A stretch of DNA of 45,233 nucleotides from HKST-UBA85 sp035654775. Lineage in GTDB: Bacteria > Bacteroidota > Bacteroidia > Flavobacteriales > Flavobacteriaceae. The notes under the pieces were generated by a model. The model saw only the letters and a program-made list of their open reading frames with translations, made no database searches and was not told the origin of the DNA. Numbering within the stretch: the stretch's first letter is position 1; each line of letters opens with the position of its first letter. Where the stretch lies: positions 1 through 45,233 of the forward strand of contig DASRWB010000012.1 of NCBI GenBank assembly GCA_035654775.1. The letters are read 5' to 3'. Below are positions 32,237 to 39,360 of the stretch, one piece after another. The position numbers and the translations under genes are program-made.

Positions 32237-32866
32237 TTGAGCCGTAAAATTGAATTAGTAATTGTGGAAGACGATCCGGTAGTTTTGGAAAGCTTGGTTT
32301 CGTATTTCCGGCTGCATGAATGCGTTACCATTTCAAAAACCTTCGGTAGTGCCGAGCTTCTTTTAAACTGGATAGAAACCGGCGAAAGCACCCAATTCAT
32401 TCTTCTTTTAGATATTCAATTACCGGGAATGACAGGTATTGAAGCGCTGCCCAAAATCAAATCCTTTTTACCTCTTTTAGATGTTATTATCCTCACTACT
32501 TTTGAAGAAACCGATAGTATTTTTAAAGCACTCAGTGCCGGAGCCTGTTCCTACATTTCCAAAAGAAGTCCGTTGCCAAAAATAAAAGAAGCGGTAGAAA
32601 CTGTTTCAGAAGGAGGCTCATATATGTCTCCGGCAATAGCACGAAAAATAGCCGATTACTTTGCCCCAAAAAAGAAAAACCAACTCACCCAAAGACAACT
32701 GGAAATTGTAAAAGGCATCGTAAATGGCAAAAGCTATAAAATGATTGCCTCCGACTTATTTATTTCTTTAGACACCGTTAGAAGCCATATTAAAAACATT
32801 TACACCACACTTGAAATTAATTCCAAAGCAGAATTAATCCGAAAATCCTATAATAACGAATTGTAA
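32237..32866 (+). CDS. NarL/FixJ-type response regulator
   Basis: A 209-residue regulator. The receiver domain (1-125) has the acidic pair E11-D12-D13, phospho-acceptor D59 (LLLDIQLPGMTG), T-T at 81-82 and K104 (SYISKRS). The LuxR-type HTH (about 143-205) has LTQRQLEIVKGIVNGKSYKMIASDLFISLDTVRSHIKNIYTTLEI. The start is TTG directly before SRKIELVIVEDD; a stop precedes it in frame and the first receiver strand begins at residue 5, so no other start fits. It is the natural partner of the upstream HisKA_3 kinase. Matching dyad elements lie before both genes, which indicates autoregulation. Confidence 0.94.
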   Translation: MSRKIELVIVEDDPVVLESLVSYFRLHECVTISKTFGSAELLLNWIETGESTQFILLLDIQLPGMTGIEALPKIKSFLPLLDVIILTTFEETDSIFKALSAGACSYISKRSPLPKIKEAVETVSEGGSYMSPAIARKIADYFAPKKKNQLTQRQLEIVKGIVNGKSYKMIASDLFISLDTVRSHIKNIYTTLEINSKAELIRKSYNNEL

Positions 32867-32970
32867 ATCAAAACCTGTGGTTTCGCAGAGCTTACCATAC
32901 CATTTTTTGAATAGAACCTATATATTCTTATTAAAATACAAAAAGCAAGTAAGACTTAATCGAAAAAATA

Positions 32971-33001
32971 TTGGTTAGAATATTCAGGATGTGTACTTTT
33001 G
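32971..33001 (+). promoter_or_regulatory. Promoter of sucC
   Basis: TTG at 32971-32973, a 20-base spacer and TACTTTTG at 32994-33001: the best complete promoter in the window. The predicted start near 33005 leaves a leader of about 22 bases before ATG 33027. This rules out the upstream in-frame start codon at 32991, which would lie inside the promoter. Confidence 0.7.
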
Positions 33002-33026
33002 TCCTACAAAAAAACTTCACATACAG

Positions 33027-34217
33027 ATGAATTTACACGAATATCAAGGAAAAGAAATACTTAGCAGTTTTGGTGTACGCGTACAACGAGGCATTGTTGC
33101 CCAAAACGCACAGGAAGCCGTTGCTGCTGCCAAGCAACTCACCCAAGAAACCGGCACAAGCTGGCACGTAATAAAAGCCCAAATTCACGCCGGTGGAAGA
33201 GGTAAAGGCGGCGGAGTTAAGCTGGCCAAAAACCTCAGCGAAGTAGAAACGCTTGCCGGACAAATCATAGGAATGAACCTCATTACACCACAAACCTCTA
33301 AAGAAGGTAAAAAAGTACATCAAGTATTGGTGGCTGAAGATGTCTACTATCCCGGAAGCAGCGAGCCTGAAGAATACTACATGTCCGTGCTATTAGACCG
33401 AGCCAAAGGAAGAAACATGATTATGTACTCTACCGAAGGCGGAATGGATATTGAAGCAGTTGCTGAGAAAACCCCACATTTGATATTTACAGAAGAGATT
33501 GACCCAACAGTAGGACTAATGCCTTTTCAGGCCCGAAGAATTGCCTTCAATTTAGGCCTAAGCGGAAATGCATTTAAGGAAATGACACAGTTCGTTTCTG
33601 CGCTATACACTGCTTATGTGAAATCAGATGCATCCCTTTTTGAAATTAACCCGGTGTTAAAAACCAGTGACGATAAAATAATGGCTGTAGATGCCAAAGT
33701 AACGATTGATGATAATGCCCTTTACAGACACAAAGATTATGTGAATCTGCGTGACTTACGCGAAGAAAACCCCATTGAAGTAGAAGCCAAAGAAGTAGGT
33801 CTGAATTATGTGGACTTAGACGGAAACGTGGGCTGTATGGTTAATGGTGCCGGATTGGCTATGGCTACCATGGATTTAATTAAGCAAGCCGGCGGTGAGC
33901 CTGCAAACTTTTTGGATGTAGGTGGTACAGCCGATGCTGCTCGCGTAGAAGCGGCTTTTAAAATTATTTTAAAAGACCCGAACGTAAAAGCTATTCTTAT
34001 TAACATATTTGGAGGAATTGTACGTTGCGACCGCGTGGCTCAAGGTGTAATTGATGCCTATAAAAATATGGGTAACATTCAAGTGCCTATTATTGTGCGT
34101 CTGCAAGGAACCAATGCCGATATAGCTAAAGAATTAATTGACAATTCCGGGCTGGATGTACTCAGTGCTACTGAATTTCAAGAAGCCGCAGATAAGGTAC
34201 AGCAAGTCCTTTCGTAA
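33027..34217 (+). CDS. sucC: Succinyl-CoA synthetase (ADP-forming) beta subunit
   Basis: A 396-residue ATP-grasp subunit of the TCA-cycle enzyme that makes ATP from succinyl-CoA. MNLHEYQGKEILSSFGV is the classic N-terminus. The ATP-binding part holds HAGGRGKGGGVKLAK, the metal-site region is LFEINPV...VDAKVTIDDNALYRH, and the CoA-ligase part has NGAGLAMATMDLIKQAGGEPANFLDVGG and INIFGGIVRCDRVAQGVI. Start at 33027 by homology and by promoter position. The alpha subunit gene sucD is not adjacent. A clear terminator follows. Confidence 0.97.
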   Translation: MNLHEYQGKEILSSFGVRVQRGIVAQNAQEAVAAAKQLTQETGTSWHVIKAQIHAGGRGKGGGVKLAKNLSEVETLAGQIIGMNLITPQTSKEGKKVHQVLVAEDVYYPGSSEPEEYYMSVLLDRAKGRNMIMYSTEGGMDIEAVAEKTPHLIFTEEIDPTVGLMPFQARRIAFNLGLSGNAFKEMTQFVSALYTAYVKSDASLFEINPVLKTSDDKIMAVDAKVTIDDNALYRHKDYVNLRDLREENPIEVEAKEVGLNYVDLDGNVGCMVNGAGLAMATMDLIKQAGGEPANFLDVGGTADAARVEAAFKIILKDPNVKAILINIFGGIVRCDRVAQGVIDAYKNMGNIQVPIIVRLQGTNADIAKELIDNSGLDVLSATEFQEAADKVQQVLS

Positions 34218-34246
34218 AGTTCAGAAAACAAAATACATTCATATAT

Positions 34247-34275
34247 AAAGCTCCTGATTCAAGGAGCTTTTTTTT
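34247..34275 (+). terminator. Intrinsic terminator after sucC
   Basis: Arms AAAGCTCCT (34247-34255) and AGGAGCTTT (34262-34270), a perfect 9-base-pair stem with a 6-base loop, followed by a T run to 34275. It makes sucC a single-gene transcript. Confidence 0.9.
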
Positions 34276-34349
34276 GGCTACCTACGCAACCTTTTTGACA
34301 TTAATGTATCTTTAAAGTAACAAGCTCAATCAAATAAAACCTGACGAAT

Positions 34350-34931
34350 ATGAAAAAACAGATATATGGTCTTTTTTTAGTAGCCCTTTTTGTGTGCTCT
34401 TGCTTGGAAGATTCAACTCCTTCTGAAAATCAGAACACCACCAATAAAGTTGCCTTACTAAAAGTAGATTACCTCACCCATACTTTTGAAGGCGGAAAAG
34501 AACTCGCTTTTACACCGGAATCGGACTTTACACTGGAAACACACTATCAGCCACCGGGCGATTTTGGCAGTATACAATTACGCTACGCCGAGGTAAATCA
34601 ACCTCTGTTTGACGGAACTATCGTTTGGATGGGTCTGGGCCAGCGAAGTTATCCGGAAACCTTGCTCGAGCCAAATGCTTTTGTTACTATTTCAACCCCA
34701 ATTGATATGCCCGACCAATCGCGGTTTGAAAACGTAATGTATGACGAATATGCCTACTACGATGAAGATTTAGACTATGCTTCGCTATGGCATGCCATAA
34801 AGCATTTGCGCGTAGTGCAAGATTACTTTGCAACTAACCCCAACCAAAACATTGATGTTTTTCTATATACACCAAGTGTAGGAGTAGGTAACCCCGAAGA
34901 ATGGGATTACTATATTCTGCTTAAAAACTAA
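34350..34931 (+). CDS. Hypothetical lipoprotein
   Basis: A 193-residue protein with a lipoprotein signal (FVCSC, acylated Cys probably 18) and a short Ser/Thr/Asn linker. The mature part is acidic and rich in aromatic residues (YDEYAYYDEDLDYASLWHAIKHLRVVQDYF), ending GNPEEWDYYILLKN. I recognise no family. It is probably surface- or periplasm-exposed. It overlaps the convergent cysH by four bases. A TATCTTTA sequence at 34307-34314 may be its -7 box. Confidence 0.75.
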   Translation: MKKQIYGLFLVALFVCSCLEDSTPSENQNTTNKVALLKVDYLTHTFEGGKELAFTPESDFTLETHYQPPGDFGSIQLRYAEVNQPLFDGTIVWMGLGQRSYPETLLEPNAFVTISTPIDMPDQSRFENVMYDEYAYYDEDLDYASLWHAIKHLRVVQDYFATNPNQNIDVFLYTPSVGVGNPEEWDYYILLKN

Positions 34932-35629
34932 AGGTGTAAACCGCATTCTGTTTTTGGGTTGTTGTTCCAGCGACCGCTTCGGTCTTCACCGGGAACCGTA
35001 CAGTGTTTGCATCCTATGGAGTGATAGCCTTTGTACACCAAAGGATGAAAAGGAAGGTTATGTTTTTCTATATAGGTATCCCGTGCTTCTTTTGATACAT
35101 CTAGTAATGGATAGAATTTTAAAATATCACCGCGCGATTCAAAAATATCCAGTGTGGCGCGATGGTCACTTTGCCATTCCATTAATCCGGAAACCCAAAT
35201 GTCATACTGCTTTTTTATGGTTTCCAGCGGACGTACTTTATTGATGGAGCAGCAAAAATCGGGATTTTTTTTCCAGGTTTCATCCTGGCGGGTAAATTCG
35301 TGTTCTTCTTTTACCGCACTTATCGGGATAACATGCAATTCATATTGTTTGGTAAGTACTTCTTTGTACCTAAGTGTTTCTTCAAAGTGGTAACCGGTAT
35401 CAATGAAAAAAACAGGTTGCTTTTTATTGACTTCAGAAACAAGCTTAAGTAAAAAAGCCGACGTAGCTGCAAAGGAGCTGGTGAGCATAATTCGGGCATC
35501 GCTAAAGTCATTATACAGTGAAGCAATACGCTGGCAAGGTGTTAAGGGTTTGTACTTTTTATTGAGTCGGGCTATTTCTTCCGCAGTGTAGGTTTGCTTT
35601 TCGTTTAGGGCAATTGAGGATTCAGACAT
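34928..35629 (-). CDS. cysH: Assimilatory APS reductase (iron-sulphur CysH)
   Basis: A 233-residue adenylyl-sulphate reductase of the CysH family, reducing APS to sulphite with thioredoxin. The four Fe-S cysteines are present (C126-C127 in DFCCSINKVRPL; C207 and C210 in SIGCKHCTVPGEDRSGRW), as is the catalytic C229 in the ECGLHL tail. The Fe-S set points to APS rather than PAPS as substrate. The substrate loop reads SGLMEWQSDHRA, a divergent form of the usual GxRxxQSxxR. The frame opens at a TTG (35641) that lies in a TAnnTTTG box, so ATG 35629 is preferred. No other cys genes are adjacent. Confidence 0.92.
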   Translation of the reverse strand: MSESSIALNEKQTYTAEEIARLNKKYKPLTPCQRIASLYNDFSDARIMLTSSFAATSAFLLKLVSEVNKKQPVFFIDTGYHFEETLRYKEVLTKQYELHVIPISAVKEEHEFTRQDETWKKNPDFCCSINKVRPLETIKKQYDIWVSGLMEWQSDHRATLDIFESRGDILKFYPLLDVSKEARDTYIEKHNLPFHPLVYKGYHSIGCKHCTVPGEDRSGRWNNNPKTECGLHL

Positions 35630-35638
35630 AAAGTAAGA

Positions 35639-35646
35639 CAAATTTA
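35639..35646 (-). promoter_or_regulatory. -7 promoter box for cysH
   Basis: The minus strand reads TAAATTTG (TAnnTTTG). The predicted start is only about six bases before the ATG at 35629, so the mRNA would be nearly leaderless. Confidence 0.45.
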
Positions 35647-35699
35647 TCTTATTAAGCGCAAGGTACTACCTAAGCGGATAACTTCAAAATAAAAAAGGG

Positions 35700-35969
35700 T
35701 TATTTTTTTGGGGCTTGTTTAGTGGGTGCCTTTTTGGATTTTGTTTTTGGCGGCATGGGTCCACGCAGATGAATTACCAGGCCGTTTAAAAAGTTTCGCA
35801 AAATCTGGTCGCCACATTCTACATATTTGGGATGGTTTTCGTTTCTGAAAAAGGCACCTAATTCGCTTTTCGAAATTCTAAAATCTACCAGCTCCAAGAT
35901 TTTTACAATTTCATCATCACGGAGTTTTAGGGCTACGCGTAATTTTTTTAAAATGTCGTTATTCGTCAT
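35700..35969 (-). CDS. DUF1456 family protein (YehS-like, single repeat)
   Basis: An 89-residue protein with one DUF1456 unit: MTNNDILKKLRVALKLRDDEIVKILELVDFRISKSELGAFFRNENHPKYVECGDQILRNFLNGLVIHLRG (residues 1-70), then a Lys/Pro-rich basic tail. E. coli YehS has two such repeats; this protein has one. Function unknown, and the basic tail may contact nucleic acid. The frame is open to 36119, but the domain begins at ATG 35969, so the longer ORF is an artefact reading through the esterase gene. The start overlaps the esterase stop by 11 bases, which suggests translational coupling. Confidence 0.9.
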   Translation of the reverse strand: MTNNDILKKLRVALKLRDDEIVKILELVDFRISKSELGAFFRNENHPKYVECGDQILRNFLNGLVIHLRGPMPPKTKSKKAPTKQAPKK

Positions 35970-36783
35970 TGTTTTTTTTGTTTTTAAGCAACCAGGTATA
36001 GGCATAGGGAAACTGTGAGCCCCAAAAGCTTTCGTTGTGTTTGCCTTCCGGTACAATTTGTGTTTTAATGTTGTTTTCAGGAATTCCGCTATTTTGTAAT
36101 AAACTAACCATTTTTTCAATATTTGGTATTAAGGTTTCGCTTTCTTCTTTCCCCGCTAAAAAATAAAGTCTGGCTTCCGAATTAAGTTTTTTGCCTTCTA
36201 TCCAGTTAAAAATCTCCTCACTGTACCACAAAGAAGGCGAAAATATTCCGGCTTTTCCAAAAACCTCCGGATAGGCTGCCACGGCGTAGAGTGAAATCAA
36301 TCCACCTAGAGAAGAACCAAAGATGATAGTGTTTTGCGTATCCGGCAAAGTTCTGTAAGTACTGTCTATATGTGGTTTTAGCGTTTCTACAATAAAGGCT
36401 ACATAAGCAGCTCCATGACCGCCGCCGTATTCCTCGTTTGCAAAAGGGGTAAGTTCGTCAATGCGTTTTTCATTGCCGTGTTCAATACCTACAATGATGG
36501 CTTTCGGGTTTTCTAAACGGTCTAAATATTCGTCAATTTTCCATTCTTCGGAAAAAGAAGTCGCCTGGTCAAACAGGTTTTGTGCATCGTGCATATACAC
36601 CACCGGATAGCGTTTTTCTGCATTTTGGTAATCAGCGGGTAGATATACCCAAATTTGCTTTTCGCTTTCCATGGGCTTGGCTTCCAGTGTGAATTTTGTA
36701 ACATTCTCACTTGCAGTGCTTTGAGGCAATACAGTTAAAGTTATCACGGTTAAAAAAACGGCGGTTAAAAGGTGTTTTTTCAT
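35959..36783 (-). CDS. Exported alpha/beta-hydrolase, esterase D/Fes-like
   Basis: A 274-residue protein with a signal peptide (about 1-25). The putative-esterase fold is seen in YPVVYMHDAQNLFDQ (oxyanion region), IIVGIEHG, and the nucleophile elbow IIFGSSLGGLISL (S158). A C-terminal EGKHNESFW supplies the likely catalytic His. Relatives hydrolyse ester bonds in siderophores, acylated sugars or S-formylglutathione; this exported form could remove acyl or feruloyl groups from polysaccharide. The substrate is unknown. It is co-transcribed with the DUF1456 gene downstream. Confidence 0.88.
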   Translation of the reverse strand: MKKHLLTAVFLTVITLTVLPQSTASENVTKFTLEAKPMESEKQIWVYLPADYQNAEKRYPVVYMHDAQNLFDQATSFSEEWKIDEYLDRLENPKAIIVGIEHGNEKRIDELTPFANEEYGGGHGAAYVAFIVETLKPHIDSTYRTLPDTQNTIIFGSSLGGLISLYAVAAYPEVFGKAGIFSPSLWYSEEIFNWIEGKKLNSEARLYFLAGKEESETLIPNIEKMVSLLQNSGIPENNIKTQIVPEGKHNESFWGSQFPYAYTWLLKNKKNNDE

Positions 36784-36891
36784 TGAAAATAAAGAAGGTT
36801 TTATTGATAAATTTCAAAAAAGTGCGATGAACTGTATAAAATTTTTCGACAAGATACAATTTATCAACGATTATAAATTTATACATCTTCT

Positions 36892-36899
36892 TATCTTTA
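36892..36899 (+). promoter_or_regulatory. Possible -7 box for the TerB-like gene
   Basis: TATCTTTA, one base off TAnnTTTG, 31 bases before the ATG at 36931. No -33 TTG. Confidence 0.3.
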
Positions 36900-36930
36900 T
36901 GATGTTATTTATTAATCTATTTCCTCTACA

Positions 36931-37332
36931 ATGACTAACCGAATTGAAAAGCTTAGTTTACTATCAGAAATGATTGCTTTCGCAAAGGTAGAAAATTCTT
37001 TAAAACCTATTGAATACAGCTTTTTGCTTGCTATAGCCAAGCAGCTGGATATTTCAAGAGAGGATTTTGACTACTTGATAGAACATCCCGTTTCCTATAT
37101 GCATTTAAAATCACACAGCGAGCGTATCGTTCAGTTTCACAGGCTGGTGCTGCTTATGAATATTGATCGTGAACACACCCCGCAGGAAATTACCAAACTG
37201 CACAATTTTGGGCTTCGAATGGGATTAAGTCATGAGTCTATAAACAAAGTCCTTTACTTGATGGAGAGTTTTCCCAATAAAATAGTTCCACCGGACGTTT
37301 TAATAGATATTTTTAAAGTACAGTCCAACTAA
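36931..37332 (+). CDS. TerB-like helical protein
   Basis: A 133-residue all-helical soluble protein with a TerB/DjlA-like pattern: LLSEMIAFAKVENSLKPIEYSFLLAIAKQLDISREDFDYLIEHP, then HRLVLLMNIDREHTPQEITKLHNFGLRMGLSHESINKVLYLM. The acidic DxE-type positions that bind metal in TerB are only partly kept. It converges on uvrB with a four-base overlap. In database annotation such proteins may inherit the name excinuclease from their neighbour; the sequence has nothing of UvrB. Function unknown. Confidence 0.8.
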   Translation: MTNRIEKLSLLSEMIAFAKVENSLKPIEYSFLLAIAKQLDISREDFDYLIEHPVSYMHLKSHSERIVQFHRLVLLMNIDREHTPQEITKLHNFGLRMGLSHESINKVLYLMESFPNKIVPPDVLIDIFKVQSN

Positions 37333-39326
37333 AGCGCTTCCAGTTTTTTTTGATAGGCTTCCAGCTGATCTCTGAATTTAGCAGCTTCCATAAAATCCAA
37401 GGCTTTGGCTGCGCTTTCCATCTGTTTTCTGGCGTCACGAATTTTCTTTTCCAGTTGCGGTTTGGTCAGGTATTCGCTTTCCGGTTCTGCGGCTTTTTGG
37501 GCTTCACGTTCATAGTGGAACGTACTTACCGAGTTTTTAGCCAAGGCATTATCCAAGCTTTTATTTAAGGCTTTTGGGGTGATGTTGTTTGCTGCGTTAT
37601 AGGCAAGCTGCTTGTTGCGCCGGTAATTGGTTTCATCTATTGTTTTTTGCATGCTTCGGGTGATTTTATCGGCATACATAATGGCTTTTCCGTTCAGGTT
37701 TCGGGCAGCGCGACCTACCGTTTGAGTTAGTGAACGTGCCGAACGTAAGAATCCTTCTTTATCGGCATCCAGGATGGCTACCAGCGAAACTTCTGGTAAA
37801 TCCAAACCTTCGCGAAGCAGGTTTACCCCAACCAACACATCAAACAAACCCTTGCGTAAATCCTGCATGATTTCTACCCGCTCCAACGTATCTACATCGC
37901 TGTGTATATAGCGTACCCGTATTTGAATGCGTGCCAGGTATTTGGTTAATTCTTCTGCCATACGTTTGGTAAGAGTAGTTACCAGCGTGCGCTCGTCTTT
38001 TTCTACGCGTTGTTGTATTTCTTCGATTAAATCATCAATTTGGTTTAAACTCGGGCGCACTTCTATTTCCGGGTCTAACAGTCCGGTAGGGCGAATTACC
38101 TGTTCAACGTAAATCCCGTCGGTTTTTTGTAATTCGTAATCTGCTGGTGTGGCACTTACATAAATGACCTGATTTTGTAAGGCTTCAAACTCTTCAAATT
38201 TTAACGGACGGTTGTCCATCGCAGCCGGCAATCGGAATCCGTATTCCACCAGATTTTCTTTTCGGCTTCTGTCACCACCATACATGGCGTGCACCTGCGA
38301 AATGGTTACGTGACTTTCATCAACCACCATGAGATAATCCTCCGGAAAATAGTCCAGTAGGCAGAAAGGTCTTGAACCCGGCTGTCTGCCATCCAGATAA
38401 CGCGAGTAGTTTTCTATCCCGGAACAGTAACCCAATTCGCGAATCATTTCTAAATCAAACTCCGTGCGTTCTTTCAGGCGTTTGGCTTCCAGGTGTTTGC
38501 CTATTTCCTTAAAGTAGTCGTATTGTTTTACCAAATCGTCCTGAATTTCTTTTATGGCGTTTTGCAGGACTTCAGGTGAGGTTACAAACATGTTGGCCGG
38601 ATAGATGTTGAGTTTGTCGTACTTGTCTATAATTTCAAGGGTTTGCACATCAAAGGCTTCCATTTCTTCAATTTCGTCTCCGAAAAAGTGTATGCGAAAC
38701 GCATGGTCTGCATATCCGGGAAAAACATCCACAGTATCTCCTTTGATTCTGAAATTTCCGTGATTGAATTCGGCTTCCGTTCGCGAATACAAGCTTTGTA
38801 CCAATTGGTGCAACAACTTCGTTCGGCTTATTTTTTGGTCAACCTTTAACGGAATTACATTTTTCTGAAATTCAACCGGATTTCCTATACCATACAAACA
38901 GGATACTGAAGCAACAACCAACACATCGCGTCTTCCCGATAGTAATGAAGAGGTTGTACTCAGGCGTAGTTTTTCAATTTCCTCGTTAATAGACAGGTCT
39001 TTTTCTATATAGGTTCCGGTAACGGGAATATAGGCTTCAGGTTGATAGTAGTCGTAGTAGGAAACGAAATATTCCACTGCATTATTTGGAAAAAACTGCT
39101 TAAACTCGGAATACAATTGTGCCGCTAAAGTTTTATTGTGTGCCAGTACCAAAGTAGGTCGCTGTACGTTTTCTATCACATTGGCAATGGTAAAGGTTTT
39201 TCCGGAACCGGTAACACCCAGCAGGGTTTGATATTTTTCATCTGAGGTAATTCCCTTAGTAAGCTGCTGTATCGCTTGAGGTTGATCTCCCGTGGGTTTA
39301 AAATGAGATGAAATTTTAAATTGCAT
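37329..39326 (-). CDS. uvrB: Excinuclease ABC subunit B
   Basis: A 665-residue nucleotide-excision-repair helicase that verifies DNA damage and loads UvrC. It has Walker A GVTGSGKTFT (K43), the damage-probing beta-hairpin YYDYYQPEAYIP, DESHV (Walker B), the motif VI region TQTVGRAARN and the C-terminal UVR motif (AAKFRDQLEAYQKKLE) that binds UvrC. The length is normal. The predicted promoter overlaps the start so closely that the mRNA may be leaderless (39331-39360). It converges on the TerB-like gene. Confidence 0.98.
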   Translation of the reverse strand: MQFKISSHFKPTGDQPQAIQQLTKGITSDEKYQTLLGVTGSGKTFTIANVIENVQRPTLVLAHNKTLAAQLYSEFKQFFPNNAVEYFVSYYDYYQPEAYIPVTGTYIEKDLSINEEIEKLRLSTTSSLLSGRRDVLVVASVSCLYGIGNPVEFQKNVIPLKVDQKISRTKLLHQLVQSLYSRTEAEFNHGNFRIKGDTVDVFPGYADHAFRIHFFGDEIEEMEAFDVQTLEIIDKYDKLNIYPANMFVTSPEVLQNAIKEIQDDLVKQYDYFKEIGKHLEAKRLKERTEFDLEMIRELGYCSGIENYSRYLDGRQPGSRPFCLLDYFPEDYLMVVDESHVTISQVHAMYGGDRSRKENLVEYGFRLPAAMDNRPLKFEEFEALQNQVIYVSATPADYELQKTDGIYVEQVIRPTGLLDPEIEVRPSLNQIDDLIEEIQQRVEKDERTLVTTLTKRMAEELTKYLARIQIRVRYIHSDVDTLERVEIMQDLRKGLFDVLVGVNLLREGLDLPEVSLVAILDADKEGFLRSARSLTQTVGRAARNLNGKAIMYADKITRSMQKTIDETNYRRNKQLAYNAANNITPKALNKSLDNALAKNSVSTFHYEREAQKAAEPESEYLTKPQLEKKIRDARKQMESAAKALDFMEAAKFRDQLEAYQKKLEAL

Positions 39327-39330
39327 AGTA

Positions 39331-39360
39331 CAAATTTAGCGCTTTGTTTTACCTTACCAA
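39331..39360 (-). promoter_or_regulatory. Promoter of uvrB
   Basis: On the minus strand TTG (39360-39358), a 19-base spacer, TAAATTTG (39338-39331), a complete Bacteroidota promoter. The start of transcription would fall at about 39327, the first base of the ATG being 39326, so the transcript is predicted to be leaderless. The -33 part overlaps the end of the upstream gene. Confidence 0.6.

Noticed and set aside
32991..33026. Twelve-residue upstream extension of sucC
   Set aside because: The first codons lie in the TACTTTTG promoter box, and MNLHEYQGKEIL at 33027 is the conserved N-terminus.
35970..36119. N-terminal extension of the DUF1456 ORF
   Set aside because: It reads through the esterase gene in another frame, and the conserved domain begins at ATG 35969.
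36931..37332. TerB-like protein as a second UvrB-related gene
   Set aside because: It has no helicase motif; any such name would come only from its uvrB neighbour.
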